A stretch of DNA of 48,293 bases from an uncultured Clostridia bacterium (lineage in GTDB: Bacteria; Bacillota; Clostridia; TANB77; CAG-508), in contig CANQJH010000010.1 of NCBI GenBank assembly GCA_947624195.1, forward strand, positions 1 to 48,293. Direction: 5' to 3'. The notes beneath the pieces were generated by a model. The model was not told the DNA's origin. It was given only the letters and a program-made list of their open reading frames with translations, and did no database searches. Positions 18,501-24,729 of the stretch are shown here, piece by piece; the first letter of the stretch is position 1; each line of letters opens with the position of its first letter. The translations under genes and the position numbers were made by a program.

Positions 18501-18995
18501 TTTATACCAAAGAGCTGCCTTTTTAGCCGCTTCCACATCTCCACTTGTAATGTCAGATGCTATTTCTCCAGCCAAGCATGCTGAAGAACATACTAAACCT
18601 TCATGATATTTTTCTAAAACTTCCTTATCTATTCTAGGCTTATAATAGAATCCATCAGTAAAGCCTAGAGATACTAGCTTTGTTAAATTTTTGTATCCTT
18701 CATTATCTTTGGCAAGTAATATTAAATGATTATATTTGCCATCTATCATTGGATCCTTATCTGTTAATTTTCTTGGTGCTACATATACTTCACATCCAAT
18801 TATAGGTTTAATTCCATTTGCTTTACAAGCTTTGTAAAAATCGATAACGCCAAACATAACGCCATGGTCTGTTATGGCTATAGCGTCCATCCCTAGTTCT
18901 TTTGCTCTTACAGGTAAATCTTTTATTCTGTTTGCACCATCTAATAAACTGTATTCACTGTGCACATGTAAATGCACAAATTTCCCGTTTAACAT
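15516..18995 (-). CDS. dnaE: DNA polymerase III subunit alpha
   Basis: A 1159-residue replicative polymerase of the DnaE class. The N-terminal PHP domain shows HLHVHSEYSLLDG and AITDHGVMFG. The polymerase core has GPGRGSGAGSIVAYAI and the catalytic aspartates of MPDFDIDFDYEKR near residue 400. FGTMAAKMVIRDVGR and NKSHAACYAVVAYQTAYLKA follow. A helix-hairpin-helix region and an OB-fold (VNFAGVISNVKKKYTKNNK) end the protein. The length and order match DnaE1/DnaE3 types, with no inserted 3'-5' exonuclease, so it is not PolC. It is monocistronic, closed by the palindrome at 15460-15498. Confidence 0.97.
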   Translation of the reverse strand: MLNGKFVHLHVHSEYSLLDGANRIKDLPVRAKELGMDAIAITDHGVMFGVIDFYKACKANGIKPIIGCEVYVAPRKLTDKDPMIDGKYNHLILLAKDNEGYKNLTKLVSLGFTDGFYYKPRIDKEVLEKYHEGLVCSSACLAGEIASDITSGDVEAAKKAALWYKNLFGEDYYLEIQNNGIKEQALVNQKLIQIARELDIPLLATNDSHYLKREDAYNHEVLLCIQTGKRMSDEDRMKFDTDELYIKSPEEMIDYFKAVPDAIENTVKVAEKCNVEFEFGHTILPNYDVPEEYATHFDYLKKLTDDGIKNRYGENVSQEIKDREEYELEVIKKMGYVDYFLIVWDYVHFAKSHDIPVGPGRGSGAGSIVAYAIEITDIDPIKYGLIFERFLNPERISMPDFDIDFDYEKRQEVIDYVSEKYGQDHVSQIITFGTMAAKMVIRDVGRVLDFPYAETNSLAKMIPNEIHITIAKALEINRELKEMYDNNEQVKNLLNIAMALEGMPRQASTHACGIIISREPVVDYVPLYARDGVISTQYIMTTLEELGLLKMDFLGLRTLTVIRDAKELIKENQGIDVEFDKDMNDPKVYKLWQDGDSIGIFQFESQGMTNFMKELKPDCLEDIIAGVSLYRPGPMDQIPRYIANKKDPQNAVYTHPALKPILEVTYGCMVYQEQVMQIVRDLAGYSLGRADLVRRAMGKKKLDVMAKERENFVHGKLDENGNVEIQGCVRNGIDEASANKIFDEMAEFAKYAFNKSHAACYAVVAYQTAYLKAYYPAEFMAAMLNSFLGNLGKVPIYINECKRLNLSILKPDINKSFTKFTAKGNAIRFGLGSIKNVGIAAVDAIVKEREENGEFKDFTDFAERIYGESVNKKCIESLIKSGAFDNLGKTRSTLIASYEQIIDTIADANRKDYTNQITMFDVANTEDDIQKMKYTFTELKEYTEKELLSMEKEMLGIYISGHPLEKYRTQLEQTTNLNTMQIEEALEQLETEGRCDLEDGKQVNFAGVISNVKKKYTKNNKVMAFVTVEDLYGSCEIIVFESCYNKCSSLLMEENLIMVNGRVSIKDETDISIIANNITELKSNGKKHLEININNLNEEQKNKLRGAIKFFTGDKNNLAIYVVQGEDKKSSGSIYATDDVLKEIEEIVGADNFALVEES

Positions 18996-19064
18996 ATATA
19001 CCTTACTCCTTGTGTTTTATAGTTATTTTAATAGTAAATTACACAAATAATTTTTTGTATTATA

Positions 19065-19089
19065 TCATCTAAAAAAAATTTTTTCAATC
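19065..19089. repeat. 25-bp direct repeat X, left copy
   Basis: TCATCT followed by A8, T6 and CAATC. It is identical to 21330-21354. It is immediately followed by repeat Y (19091-19118), whereas the right-hand copies occur in the order Y then X. The pair frames a 2.2-kb island. Confidence 0.8.
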
Positions 19090-19090
19090 A

Positions 19091-19118
19091 AAAAAAATAT
19101 GAATAAGAAATAAAGTCT
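19091..19118. repeat. 28-bp direct repeat Y, left copy
   Basis: A7 then TATGAATAAGAAATAAAGTCT, identical to 21301-21328. In the right-hand copy the first part encodes the last residues and stop codon of the PBECR-like gene. The left copy therefore looks like a duplicated 3' end of that gene. The -35 box of the sRNA promoter begins at its last base. Confidence 0.8.
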
Positions 19119-19146
19119 TTACAAGTAAAAAAATATATGTTATAAT
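19118..19146 (+). promoter_or_regulatory. Sigma-A promoter for the structured sRNA
   Basis: TTTACA (19118-19123), a 17-base spacer and a perfect TATAAT (19141-19146) on the plus strand. The A/T tracts of repeats X and Y immediately upstream could act as UP elements. The predicted start is near 19153. Confidence 0.85.
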
Positions 19147-19152
19147 GAATAT

Positions 19153-19305
19153 AGCTTAGAAGAAAAGCATATAATAACATACAAGAAAGTTTCTGAGGGC
19201 GGAACAGGCAGCCGCCACCCATTGTTAGGAGATGTAGAAAGGTCAACCTACCTAAACTTTCTTGAAATAAACGCATCTATACTCTTATGAGTTAGATGCG
19301 TTTAC
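19153..19305 (+). ncRNA. Structured small RNA of unknown family (sRNA1)
   Basis: A promoter and a terminator bracket about 150 bases with no good reading frame. The RNA can form a closing helix CAAGAAAGTTT/AAACTTTCTTG (19182-19192 with 19254-19264). This encloses a GGCGG/CCGCC hairpin and a second arm (TTAG..GTAG/CTACCTAA), so it is a three-way junction. The interior is clearly GC-richer than the surroundings. I checked by eye for SRP RNA, RNase P, tmRNA, T-box and common riboswitch signatures and saw none. It is convergent with the pilin-like gene and shares its terminator. Confidence 0.65.
19269..19303. terminator. Bidirectional terminator between sRNA1 and the pilin-like gene
   Basis: AAACGCATCTA pairs with TAGATGCGTTT, with a further ACTC/GAGT helix inside it. 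T-rich sequence follows on the minus strand (TTTATTT), and a T6 run occurs on the plus strand at 19326-19332. It would end the pilin-like mRNA and the sRNA from opposite sides. Confidence 0.75.
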
Positions 19306-19360
19306 TTATTGGTAGGGTTCACCTGATTTTTTGCTATAAATATATTGTATAATTAGCACT

Positions 19361-20476
19361 TTACTCTTTGCTTAATACGTACGCAGTATCTTTTGTTTGT
19401 CCGTCGCCTTCACTTAATATAACACCAGGTTTTAATTTAATAACAGGACGTATACCGGCAGTTAATGCACGTGTCTCCTCGTCATCACACCACAAACTAA
19501 GAAGTTCCCCTCCGTCTTCGTCCAACATCCAATCCTCATTTCCGACAACTCCAAAGTCTTTGTATAGACCTAAGAATATGCTCGAGTCCACATAAGTATC
19601 GTCAGTAAACGATGATAACCAGTAAGCCTGTTTGTTTGAAGGAATAGTAATTCCACATTTCTTCATTTGGTTATAGTCTTCTTTATAATAATCATCTCCG
19701 TCGATTACAGGAATAGTACTTGGGTCACCACCCTTCAAATACGCTAGATAACAAAATTCCTCACATTGGTGGTCTCCTGTATTAGGTTCCACAGATACAA
19801 AATCAGCTCTACTTCCCACACACCTTATATCTTCAGTTATGTTATTTTCTTTTATATAGTTTGCTGCCTCTGTACGTAAAATAGTAAATGCATTTTTTAA
19901 TTCTTCTATAGTATTTAGCATTTCACTCTTTACATCTGATCCAAAAGTTATCGACCCTAATGAATCGGCTGATATAATCTGTACGCCGTTATCTTTTTTA
20001 TTTGTTGTATTATATTCTGTATCATATAATACTCTACATGGTATACTACCTTGTGATGATTCATACATTACCCAGTCTCCTGCTTTTAAATCTGCTACTG
20101 TTTTTGGTTTTAATTCTTGTATATCTCCACCATTTCCTATGGTATATGTTTTTCTATCTCCTTTAAATGTCCATGGTCCTGCGTCTCCTCCTTCTAGCTG
20201 TCCTTCTTCTAGTGTTCCAAATTCATTTTCTAATGCTTTCTGTACATTTGCTTTTGTTAGTGTTCCTGTTCCGTCTAAAAATGCTGCACTTACCGCAAGC
20301 TTTACTTTTTCTTCTTCTGCAACATCTTTTGAAACTTCCACTGATTGGCTAGCCATTTTAAATAAGCCATTTTCTCCTAGAGCAATAGTTAATGTTACTC
20401 CTGCTAGTATTAATAATAATATTATTGTTACTACTAGCGCCACCAATGTGATTCCTTTTTCTTTTAATTTTTTCAT
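19361..20476 (-). CDS. Type IV pilin-like surface protein with large C-terminal domain
   Basis: The N terminus is a class III-like signal: short positive leader MKKLKEKG, then ITLVALVVTIILLLILAGVT. Prepilin peptidase would cut after Gly8. The usual Glu5 of the mature pilin is absent, replaced by a hydrophobic or small residue. After the helix (to about residue 60) comes a 300-residue acidic extracellular domain. It ends AGIRPVIKLKPGV and then a GDG(Q)TKDTAYVL motif, a pattern I associate with clostridial surface proteins of this type; the function of that domain is unknown. The start has TCCTCC (AGGAGG) seven bases upstream. The 5' leader is about 310 bases. No assembly ATPase or platform gene is in the window. 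Confidence 0.8.
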   Translation of the reverse strand: MKKLKEKGITLVALVVTIILLLILAGVTLTIALGENGLFKMASQSVEVSKDVAEEEKVKLAVSAAFLDGTGTLTKANVQKALENEFGTLEEGQLEGGDAGPWTFKGDRKTYTIGNGGDIQELKPKTVADLKAGDWVMYESSQGSIPCRVLYDTEYNTTNKKDNGVQIISADSLGSITFGSDVKSEMLNTIEELKNAFTILRTEAANYIKENNITEDIRCVGSRADFVSVEPNTGDHQCEEFCYLAYLKGGDPSTIPVIDGDDYYKEDYNQMKKCGITIPSNKQAYWLSSFTDDTYVDSSIFLGLYKDFGVVGNEDWMLDEDGGELLSLWCDDEETRALTAGIRPVIKLKPGVILSEGDGQTKDTAYVLSKE

Positions 20477-20699
20477 TTCTTTCCTCCTTAAATTTTAATA
20501 TTTTATTTATTAATTTTAAAAACATAATATCTAATTATTTACATCATAAAAAGCCACGTATTCTAGCTTCCTCTAAAACACATAGCTCTATTACATTTAT
20601 TTATAAAGTTTATTTCTTTATTATTTATTTTATTTTTATTGTTTATATCATAATTATCTCTGTTTTCAACATCACTTAATAAACCTGCATTTTTACTTT

Positions 20700-20747
20700 C
20701 TAAAATGCAACTCTCTCTACTCTTGCAAGGCTTTCAGACTTTTTCAT
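20700..20747 (-). CDS. Possible 15-residue upstream peptide in the pilin-like gene leader
   Basis: AAAGGAGC lies eight bases before an ATG that opens MKKSESLARVERVAF and then TAG. A hairpin TGCATTTT/AAAATGCA overlaps the stop codon. After it a different frame stays open without a start codon, down to about 20563. The sequence could therefore be a regulatory upstream ORF or the remnant of a frameshifted small gene. Confidence 0.35.
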   Translation of the reverse strand: MKKSESLARVERVAF

Positions 20748-20793
20748 CTTTTGTTTGCTCCTTTTATATTATTTTTTTATTTCAACTAAACAT

Positions 20794-20823
20794 ATTTTAT
20801 AACAATAGCTTTTCTTTTGTCAA
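20794..20823 (-). promoter_or_regulatory. Probable sigma-A promoter for the pilin-like gene
   Basis: Minus strand TTGACA (20818-20823) with either TATAAA at 16 bases or TAAAAT at 18 bases. Transcription would start near 20787 and produce a leader of roughly 310 bases before the pilin-like ATG at 20476. Apart from the small peptide and two short hairpins I see no recognisable riboswitch in this leader. Confidence 0.65.
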
Positions 20824-20899
20824 CTATTTTTTGATTTTTATTTTTTAGTTTATTTTATACAACTATAATATTATTTGTCTAATATTTCATGTTAAAATA

Positions 20900-20928
20900 T
20901 TGTATATTTATGGAATTTATTGTATAAT
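20900..20928 (+). promoter_or_regulatory. Sigma-A promoter for the PBECR-like gene
   Basis: TTGTAT (20900-20905), a 17-base spacer and a perfect TATAAT (20923-20928). The predicted start near 20935 leaves a very short leader containing AGAAAGGA before the ATG at 20951. Confidence 0.8.
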
Positions 20929-20950
20929 TATTATATTCAGAAAGGAAAAA

Positions 20951-21316
20951 ATGAATAAGAAAATCGGAAAATTAAACAAAAAAGTTATACAATTATTAAA
21001 TTTAGAATATAATGAAGAATTACCAATATTATTAGGTGATTCCAATATAAATCATATGCAAAGACAGCATCAAGAAGATTATGAAAAATATGGTCATGAT
21101 ATATCCAATATAATTAATAATCCTACTTATGTGGCAAAAAATCCAACTCAAGGTTCAATAGAATATATAAAGGAATACAACGTAGATAATACATTTGTTT
21201 TAGTGGCTGTGAGAGTAAGTAATAAAGGTACCATGTTTGCTAAAACATTATTTACAATGACAGAACGAAAAAAGAATATATATCTAAAAAATGGTTACGC
21301 AAAAAAATATGAATAA
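20951..21316 (+). CDS. PBECR-like (barnase/EndoU/colicin-E5-type) nuclease domain protein
   Basis: 121 residues from the ATG with AGAAAGGA six bases upstream. A longer frame from 20900 overlaps the promoter and is unlikely. The segment HMQRQHQEDYEKYGHDISNI (two His, spaced), then NNPTYVAKNP, IEYIKEY, a hydrophobic VLVAVRVS strand and TLFTMTERKK resemble the phage-associated PBECR nuclease fold. In that fold a His near the start and a C-terminal T.(F/Y) segment form the active site. The assignment rests on pattern memory only. It stands alone with its own promoter, and no antitoxin-like partner is obvious. Its last codons lie in repeat Y, which recurs at 19091. Confidence 0.55.
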   Translation: MNKKIGKLNKKVIQLLNLEYNEELPILLGDSNINHMQRQHQEDYEKYGHDISNIINNPTYVAKNPTQGSIEYIKEYNVDNTFVLVAVRVSNKGTMFAKTLFTMTERKKNIYLKNGYAKKYE

Positions 21317-21328
21317 GAAATAAAGTCT
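21301..21328. repeat. 28-bp direct repeat Y, right copy
   Basis: Identical to 19091-19118. It includes the final codons and TAA of the PBECR-like gene. Confidence 0.8.
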
Positions 21329-21329
21329 G

Positions 21330-21354
21330 TCATCTAAAAAAAATTTTTTCAATC
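21330..21354. repeat. 25-bp direct repeat X, right copy
   Basis: Identical to 19065-19089. The -35 box of the second sRNA promoter begins at the very next base. Confidence 0.8.
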
Positions 21355-21383
21355 TTGACTTTTATACATTTATGTGCTAAAAT
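21355..21383 (+). promoter_or_regulatory. Sigma-A promoter for sRNA2
   Basis: TTGACT (21355-21360), a 17-base spacer and TAAAAT (21378-21383). The A8T6 tract of repeat X is directly upstream, as at the sRNA1 promoter region. Confidence 0.8.
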
Positions 21384-21389
21384 ATGTTT

Positions 21390-21560
21390 GTCAGTGCATT
21401 AATGCACGAGCAGTTAGAAATGGGTTTTCCCATTTTATGTGGAAATAAAATAGAGTTTTACTGCACCATACCTTCTCGGCAGAGGCTTAGGTGCTTCGAG
21501 TAACCTCCTTTTAATTCCTTTAGGTCCCTAGGAATCATATGATTTCTAGGGATCTTTTTT
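21390..21560 (+). ncRNA. Structured small RNA of unknown family (sRNA2) with terminator
   Basis: About 170 bases from a clear promoter to a strong terminator. Visible helices are the palindrome GTGCATTAATGCAC, GCAGT/ACTGC enclosing an AATGGG/CCCATT hairpin, and GCACC/GGTGC enclosing CCTTCT-CGGC-AGAGG. The terminator is CCTAGGAATCAT/ATGATTTCTAGG (21523-21552), then T-rich sequence. No reading frame is likely. The downstream gene mutS2 has its own promoter at 21578-21606, so this looks like an independent RNA, not a leader. I do not recognise the family. Confidence 0.65.
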
Positions 21561-21577
21561 ATCCTCACAAAATGAGA

Positions 21578-21606
21578 TTGATTTAATCCTTATTTTAAGA
21601 TATAAT
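21578..21606 (+). promoter_or_regulatory. Sigma-A promoter for mutS2
   Basis: TTGATT (21578-21583), a 17-base spacer and a perfect TATAAT (21601-21606). A short leader with AGGAG precedes the ATG at 21633. Confidence 0.8.
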
Positions 21607-21632
21607 TATGTATGTATTAATAGGAGATTTGT

Positions 21633-23885
21633 ATGTTAAAAAAATATTTGGATAAATTAGAGTTTAATGAGATTGTTGAAAGGTTATCAACTTATTGCTA
21701 CACTTATGTTGGTAAAAATATTGCTAATAATCTTGAACCATATTCAGATTTAAACAAAATAACTAAATATTTAAACGAAACCAGTGAGGCTTGCCATTTA
21801 ATTTCTTCAACTGGTGCTTTTCCTATTGGAGAAATTATAGATTTAAGTTTACAGTTAAAAAAATTAGAAAGTAACTTGCCTTTAAATGCTAAGTCTTTGT
21901 TAGATATTGCAGATTTATTAAAAACTTCTAGGAATTTAAAAGAATATTATAAAAGTTCGGAATTAGACCTAGAATTATTAGGTATATATTTTGATGAATT
22001 ATATTCTAATTTAGATATTGAGCACAAAATATTTGCTAGTATAATTTCTGCAAATGAAATTGCTGATAATGCTTCTTCTGCTTTATCGTCTATTAGAAGA
22101 GCCAAAAAATCGATTGAAGCTAATATAAAAGATAAGTTAAACCATATTCTTCACTCTGGTGAATATTCTAAATATATGATGGATCAAGTTGTTACAATTA
22201 GAAATAACAGATATGTTATTCCTGTAAAAGAAGAATATAGAAATAATGTTAAAGGATTTATTCATGATACTTCTAGCAGTGGCTCTACCGTTTACATTGA
22301 GCCTATGTCTATATTTGAGATGAATAATAAAGTAAACAGCTTGATAATTGAGGAAAATATAGAAATTGAGAAAATACTTGAAAACTTGACCAATTTGTTG
22401 TTTCCGATAGTAAATAATTTAAAACAGACTTATGATTTAATTGGTATGCTTGACTTTATATCTGCCAAAGCTAAATTTTCAATTGAGTATTCATGCACTA
22501 AGCCAGAACTTGGTGATTGTATTGATTTAAAAGGAGCCAGACATCCTTTAATACAAGAGAAGGTCGTCCCTATTGACATTGAATTAGGTAGAAGTTTCAA
22601 TACTTTAGTTATTACTGGTCCAAATACTGGTGGGAAAACTGTTACTTTAAAAACTGTAGGACTTTTGTGTGCAATGGCACAATCGGGGCTTTGCATTCCT
22701 ACTTGCGAAGGAAGTCAGGTTAAAGTATTTGATAATATTTTCGCTGATATTGGAGATGAACAAAGTATAGAAGAATCCTTGAGTACTTTTTCTTCACATA
22801 TTAAAAATATAGTTCAGATTATGAATAGCTTTACGCAAGATAGTTTGATTTTGGTTGATGAGCTTGGTTCAGGTACTGACCCATTAGAAGGTGCTAACTT
22901 AGCAATAAGTCTGCTTGAACACTTTTACTCTAAAAAAGCTTTTACAATTGCTACTACTCATTACCATGAAATCAAAAATTACTGTATTACTCATGATGGC
23001 TTTGAAAATGCTAGTTGTGAGTTTGATTTGGCGACTTTAAAGCCAACTTATCGTTTGCTTTTGGGGATTCCGGGTAAAAGTAATGCTTTTGAAATTAGTA
23101 AAAAGCTTGGTATAACTGATGATATTATAAAACGTGCTTCGTCACTTATATCTCAGCCAGATACTGATATAGAAACACTGATGAAACAAATATATGATGA
23201 TAAATTAGAAATAGAAAAACAACAAAACGAGATACAGAAAAACCTTACGCAAATAGAATTATTGAGAAAAGATTTAGAAAAACAAAATAACGAAAAATTA
23301 AAAAAAGAGCAAGAAAAGATAGAAAATGCTAAAAGAGAAGCTAAAGAAGTATTATTGGACGCTAGAAATAAAGCAGGCATGGTTATAAAAGAACTTGATA
23401 ACACACATGATGTGAAAAAAGCTAATGCACTTAGAAATGATTTGAATAAATCTATTAATTTAATTAATGATAATGGATTAGATTTAAGCGTACTTTTAAA
23501 GCTCAATAATCACTATGACACACTAAATGCTCAAAATACCTCAAATAACTCATTTGACAAGGCATCTAGCAGTACATCTCGTAATGCTTTTGGCAATACA
23601 TCCGGTAAAGTTCATATAAGCAACAACAAATCGCAGACCATATCAACAGAAATTAATTTAATTGGTGAGACCGTTGACTCTGCCATTGAAATACTTGATA
23701 AATATTTAGATAATTGCAAAATGGCAAGCTTACACCAAGTCAGAGTTGTTCATGGTAAAGGAACTGGTAAACTAAGGCAAGGAATTCATTCATATTTAAA
23801 GAAATCCAAATATGTGGAAAGTTTTAATATTGCCGGCTATGGAGAAGGAGATTATGGAGTTACGATTGTTAAGCTAAAATTATAG
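21633..23885 (+). CDS. mutS2: Endonuclease MutS2
   Basis: A 750-residue MutS-family ATPase without the mismatch-recognition domain. The core/lever region spans about 1-310 and the ATPase follows, with Walker A GPNTGGKTVTLKT (about 330), DIGDEQSIEESLSTFSSH, Walker B LVDELGSGTDPLEG and ATTHYHEIK. A long Lys/Glu coiled coil (about 500-590) and a Ser/Asn linker lead to a C-terminal Smr nuclease domain (about 675-750) with VRVVHGKGTGKLR. MutS2 suppresses recombination or acts on collided ribosomes in Firmicutes. It is slightly shorter than the usual 780-790 residues because the linker is short. It is one of few plus-strand genes here. Confidence 0.96.
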   Translation: MLKKYLDKLEFNEIVERLSTYCYTYVGKNIANNLEPYSDLNKITKYLNETSEACHLISSTGAFPIGEIIDLSLQLKKLESNLPLNAKSLLDIADLLKTSRNLKEYYKSSELDLELLGIYFDELYSNLDIEHKIFASIISANEIADNASSALSSIRRAKKSIEANIKDKLNHILHSGEYSKYMMDQVVTIRNNRYVIPVKEEYRNNVKGFIHDTSSSGSTVYIEPMSIFEMNNKVNSLIIEENIEIEKILENLTNLLFPIVNNLKQTYDLIGMLDFISAKAKFSIEYSCTKPELGDCIDLKGARHPLIQEKVVPIDIELGRSFNTLVITGPNTGGKTVTLKTVGLLCAMAQSGLCIPTCEGSQVKVFDNIFADIGDEQSIEESLSTFSSHIKNIVQIMNSFTQDSLILVDELGSGTDPLEGANLAISLLEHFYSKKAFTIATTHYHEIKNYCITHDGFENASCEFDLATLKPTYRLLLGIPGKSNAFEISKKLGITDDIIKRASSLISQPDTDIETLMKQIYDDKLEIEKQQNEIQKNLTQIELLRKDLEKQNNEKLKKEQEKIENAKREAKEVLLDARNKAGMVIKELDNTHDVKKANALRNDLNKSINLINDNGLDLSVLLKLNNHYDTLNAQNTSNNSFDKASSSTSRNAFGNTSGKVHISNNKSQTISTEINLIGETVDSAIEILDKYLDNCKMASLHQVRVVHGKGTGKLRQGIHSYLKKSKYVESFNIAGYGEGDYGVTIVKLKL

Positions 23886-23890
23886 CAACT

Positions 23891-23978
23891 AAAAACAAGA
23901 CTTTAAATCAAGCGAGCCCTCCTCGTTAAACTTTTTGCTTAGCAATTTGGGTTCACCTCAAAATTAAGCCTTGTTTTT
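23891..23978. terminator. Bidirectional terminator between convergent mutS2 and the Asn/Gly-repeat gene
   Basis: AAAAACAAG and CTTGTTTTT form the base of a stem enclosing about 70 bases, with further pairing possible inside (GCTTAGC, GAGGAG-like segments). It starts six bases after the mutS2 stop codon and ends 12 bases before the end of the opposing gene. The inner word GGGTTCACCT also occurs near the end of sRNA1 (19315-19324). Confidence 0.7.
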
Positions 23979-23990
23979 ATTCATTTTGTA

Positions 23991-24638
23991 TTAAAAACCA
24001 CTTAAACGTCTTAATAATTGCCTTTGACAACAACACCTTCTACAAGCACATGTGTTAGGGAAATTATTATTTCCATTATTGTTGCCACCATTATTATTAC
24101 CACCATTGTTATTGCCACTGTTGTTATTGCCACCATTATTGTTACCACCATTGTTATTGCCACTGTTATTGTTTCCACTATTGTTGTTACCGCTATTGTT
24201 ATTACCGCTATTGTTATTACCACTATTGTTATTACCGCTGTTGTTGTTACCGCTGTTGTTGTTACCAGTATTGTTATTACCACTGTTGTTATTACCACCG
24301 TTGTTATTTCCGCCGTTGTTATTTCCGCCGTTGTTATTTCCGCCGTTATTGTTTCCACCATTATTTCCATTGTTACCGTTATTATTGTCTAAGTCATCTA
24401 ACCTATCAAGTATATTAAGTATAGCTCTATAAATCAGTGCAGTAACTAGCGCCAATATTCCATAGGCAATCGCATATATTATAAAATCAATTGTAAATGC
24501 GGTAAATGTTACTATTAAGAATATTGCGAATATAATTGCTGCTACTAGTAATGGATTATTAAAAATATTTTCTAGTGCTACTGCAAATATTATTGTTACG
24601 AGTGGAAATACAAAAAATAGTAAGATTGGATCTATCAT
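23991..24638 (-). CDS. Membrane protein with Asn/Gly pentapeptide repeats and Cys-rich tail
   Basis: The first 75 residues hold three hydrophobic segments (PILLFFVFPLVTIIFAVAL and two more), similar in style to small DUF2651-type membrane proteins. From about residue 83 to 190 the protein is a near-perfect run of GNNN(S/G) units. The last 25 residues carry CACRRCCC and many Arg. The DNA is a 15-base tandem array, so copy number should vary between strains. Asn/Gly repeats with a Cys cluster are reminiscent of spore-coat or surface proteins, but this is only a suggestion; I do not recognise a function. GGGGGAAGAT lies before the ATG. Confidence 0.75.
   Translation of the reverse strand: MIDPILLFFVFPLVTIIFAVALENIFNNPLLVAAIIFAIFLIVTFTAFTIDFIIYAIAYGILALVTALIYRAILNILDRLDDLDNNNGNNGNNGGNNNGGNNNGGNNNGGNNNGGNNNSGNNNTGNNNSGNNNSGNNNSGNNNSGNNNSGNNNSGNNNSGNNNGGNNNGGNNNSGNNNGGNNNGGNNNGNNNFPNTCACRRCCCQRQLLRRLSGF
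24060..24380. repeat. 15-bp tandem repeat array inside the Asn/Gly gene
   Basis: About twenty units of roughly (A/T)TTGTTATTACC(A/G)(C/T)(C/T), with wobble-position variation. It encodes GNNN(S/G). Units at 24301-24360 (CCGTTGTTATTTCCG type) are nearly identical to each other, a sign of recent local duplication. Confidence 0.85.
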
Positions 24639-24729
24639 TTATCTTCCCCCTGCTATATTATATTTACAATCTCACTATTTTGTTAACGTAATTATTAAAT
24701 TTTAATTTATTATATGACTACATATTAAC

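Noticed and set aside
19088-19276. Minus-strand frame of 62 codons over sRNA1
   Set aside because: It opposes a perfect promoter and a well-structured RNA, has no ribosome site and no recognisable domain.
23886-23990. Riboswitch between mutS2 and the Asn/Gly gene
   Set aside because: It is downstream of both convergent genes, so it cannot be a leader. A bidirectional terminator is the better reading.
24060-24380. Possible CRISPR array because of regular repeats
   Set aside because: Units are contiguous 15-mers without unique spacers, in frame within a gene, and no cas genes are near.
24011-24432. Several long frames opposite or overlapping the Asn/Gly repeat gene
   Set aside because: They are low-complexity by-products of the 15-base tandem array (runs of Leu/Pro or Thr/Ile/Val).
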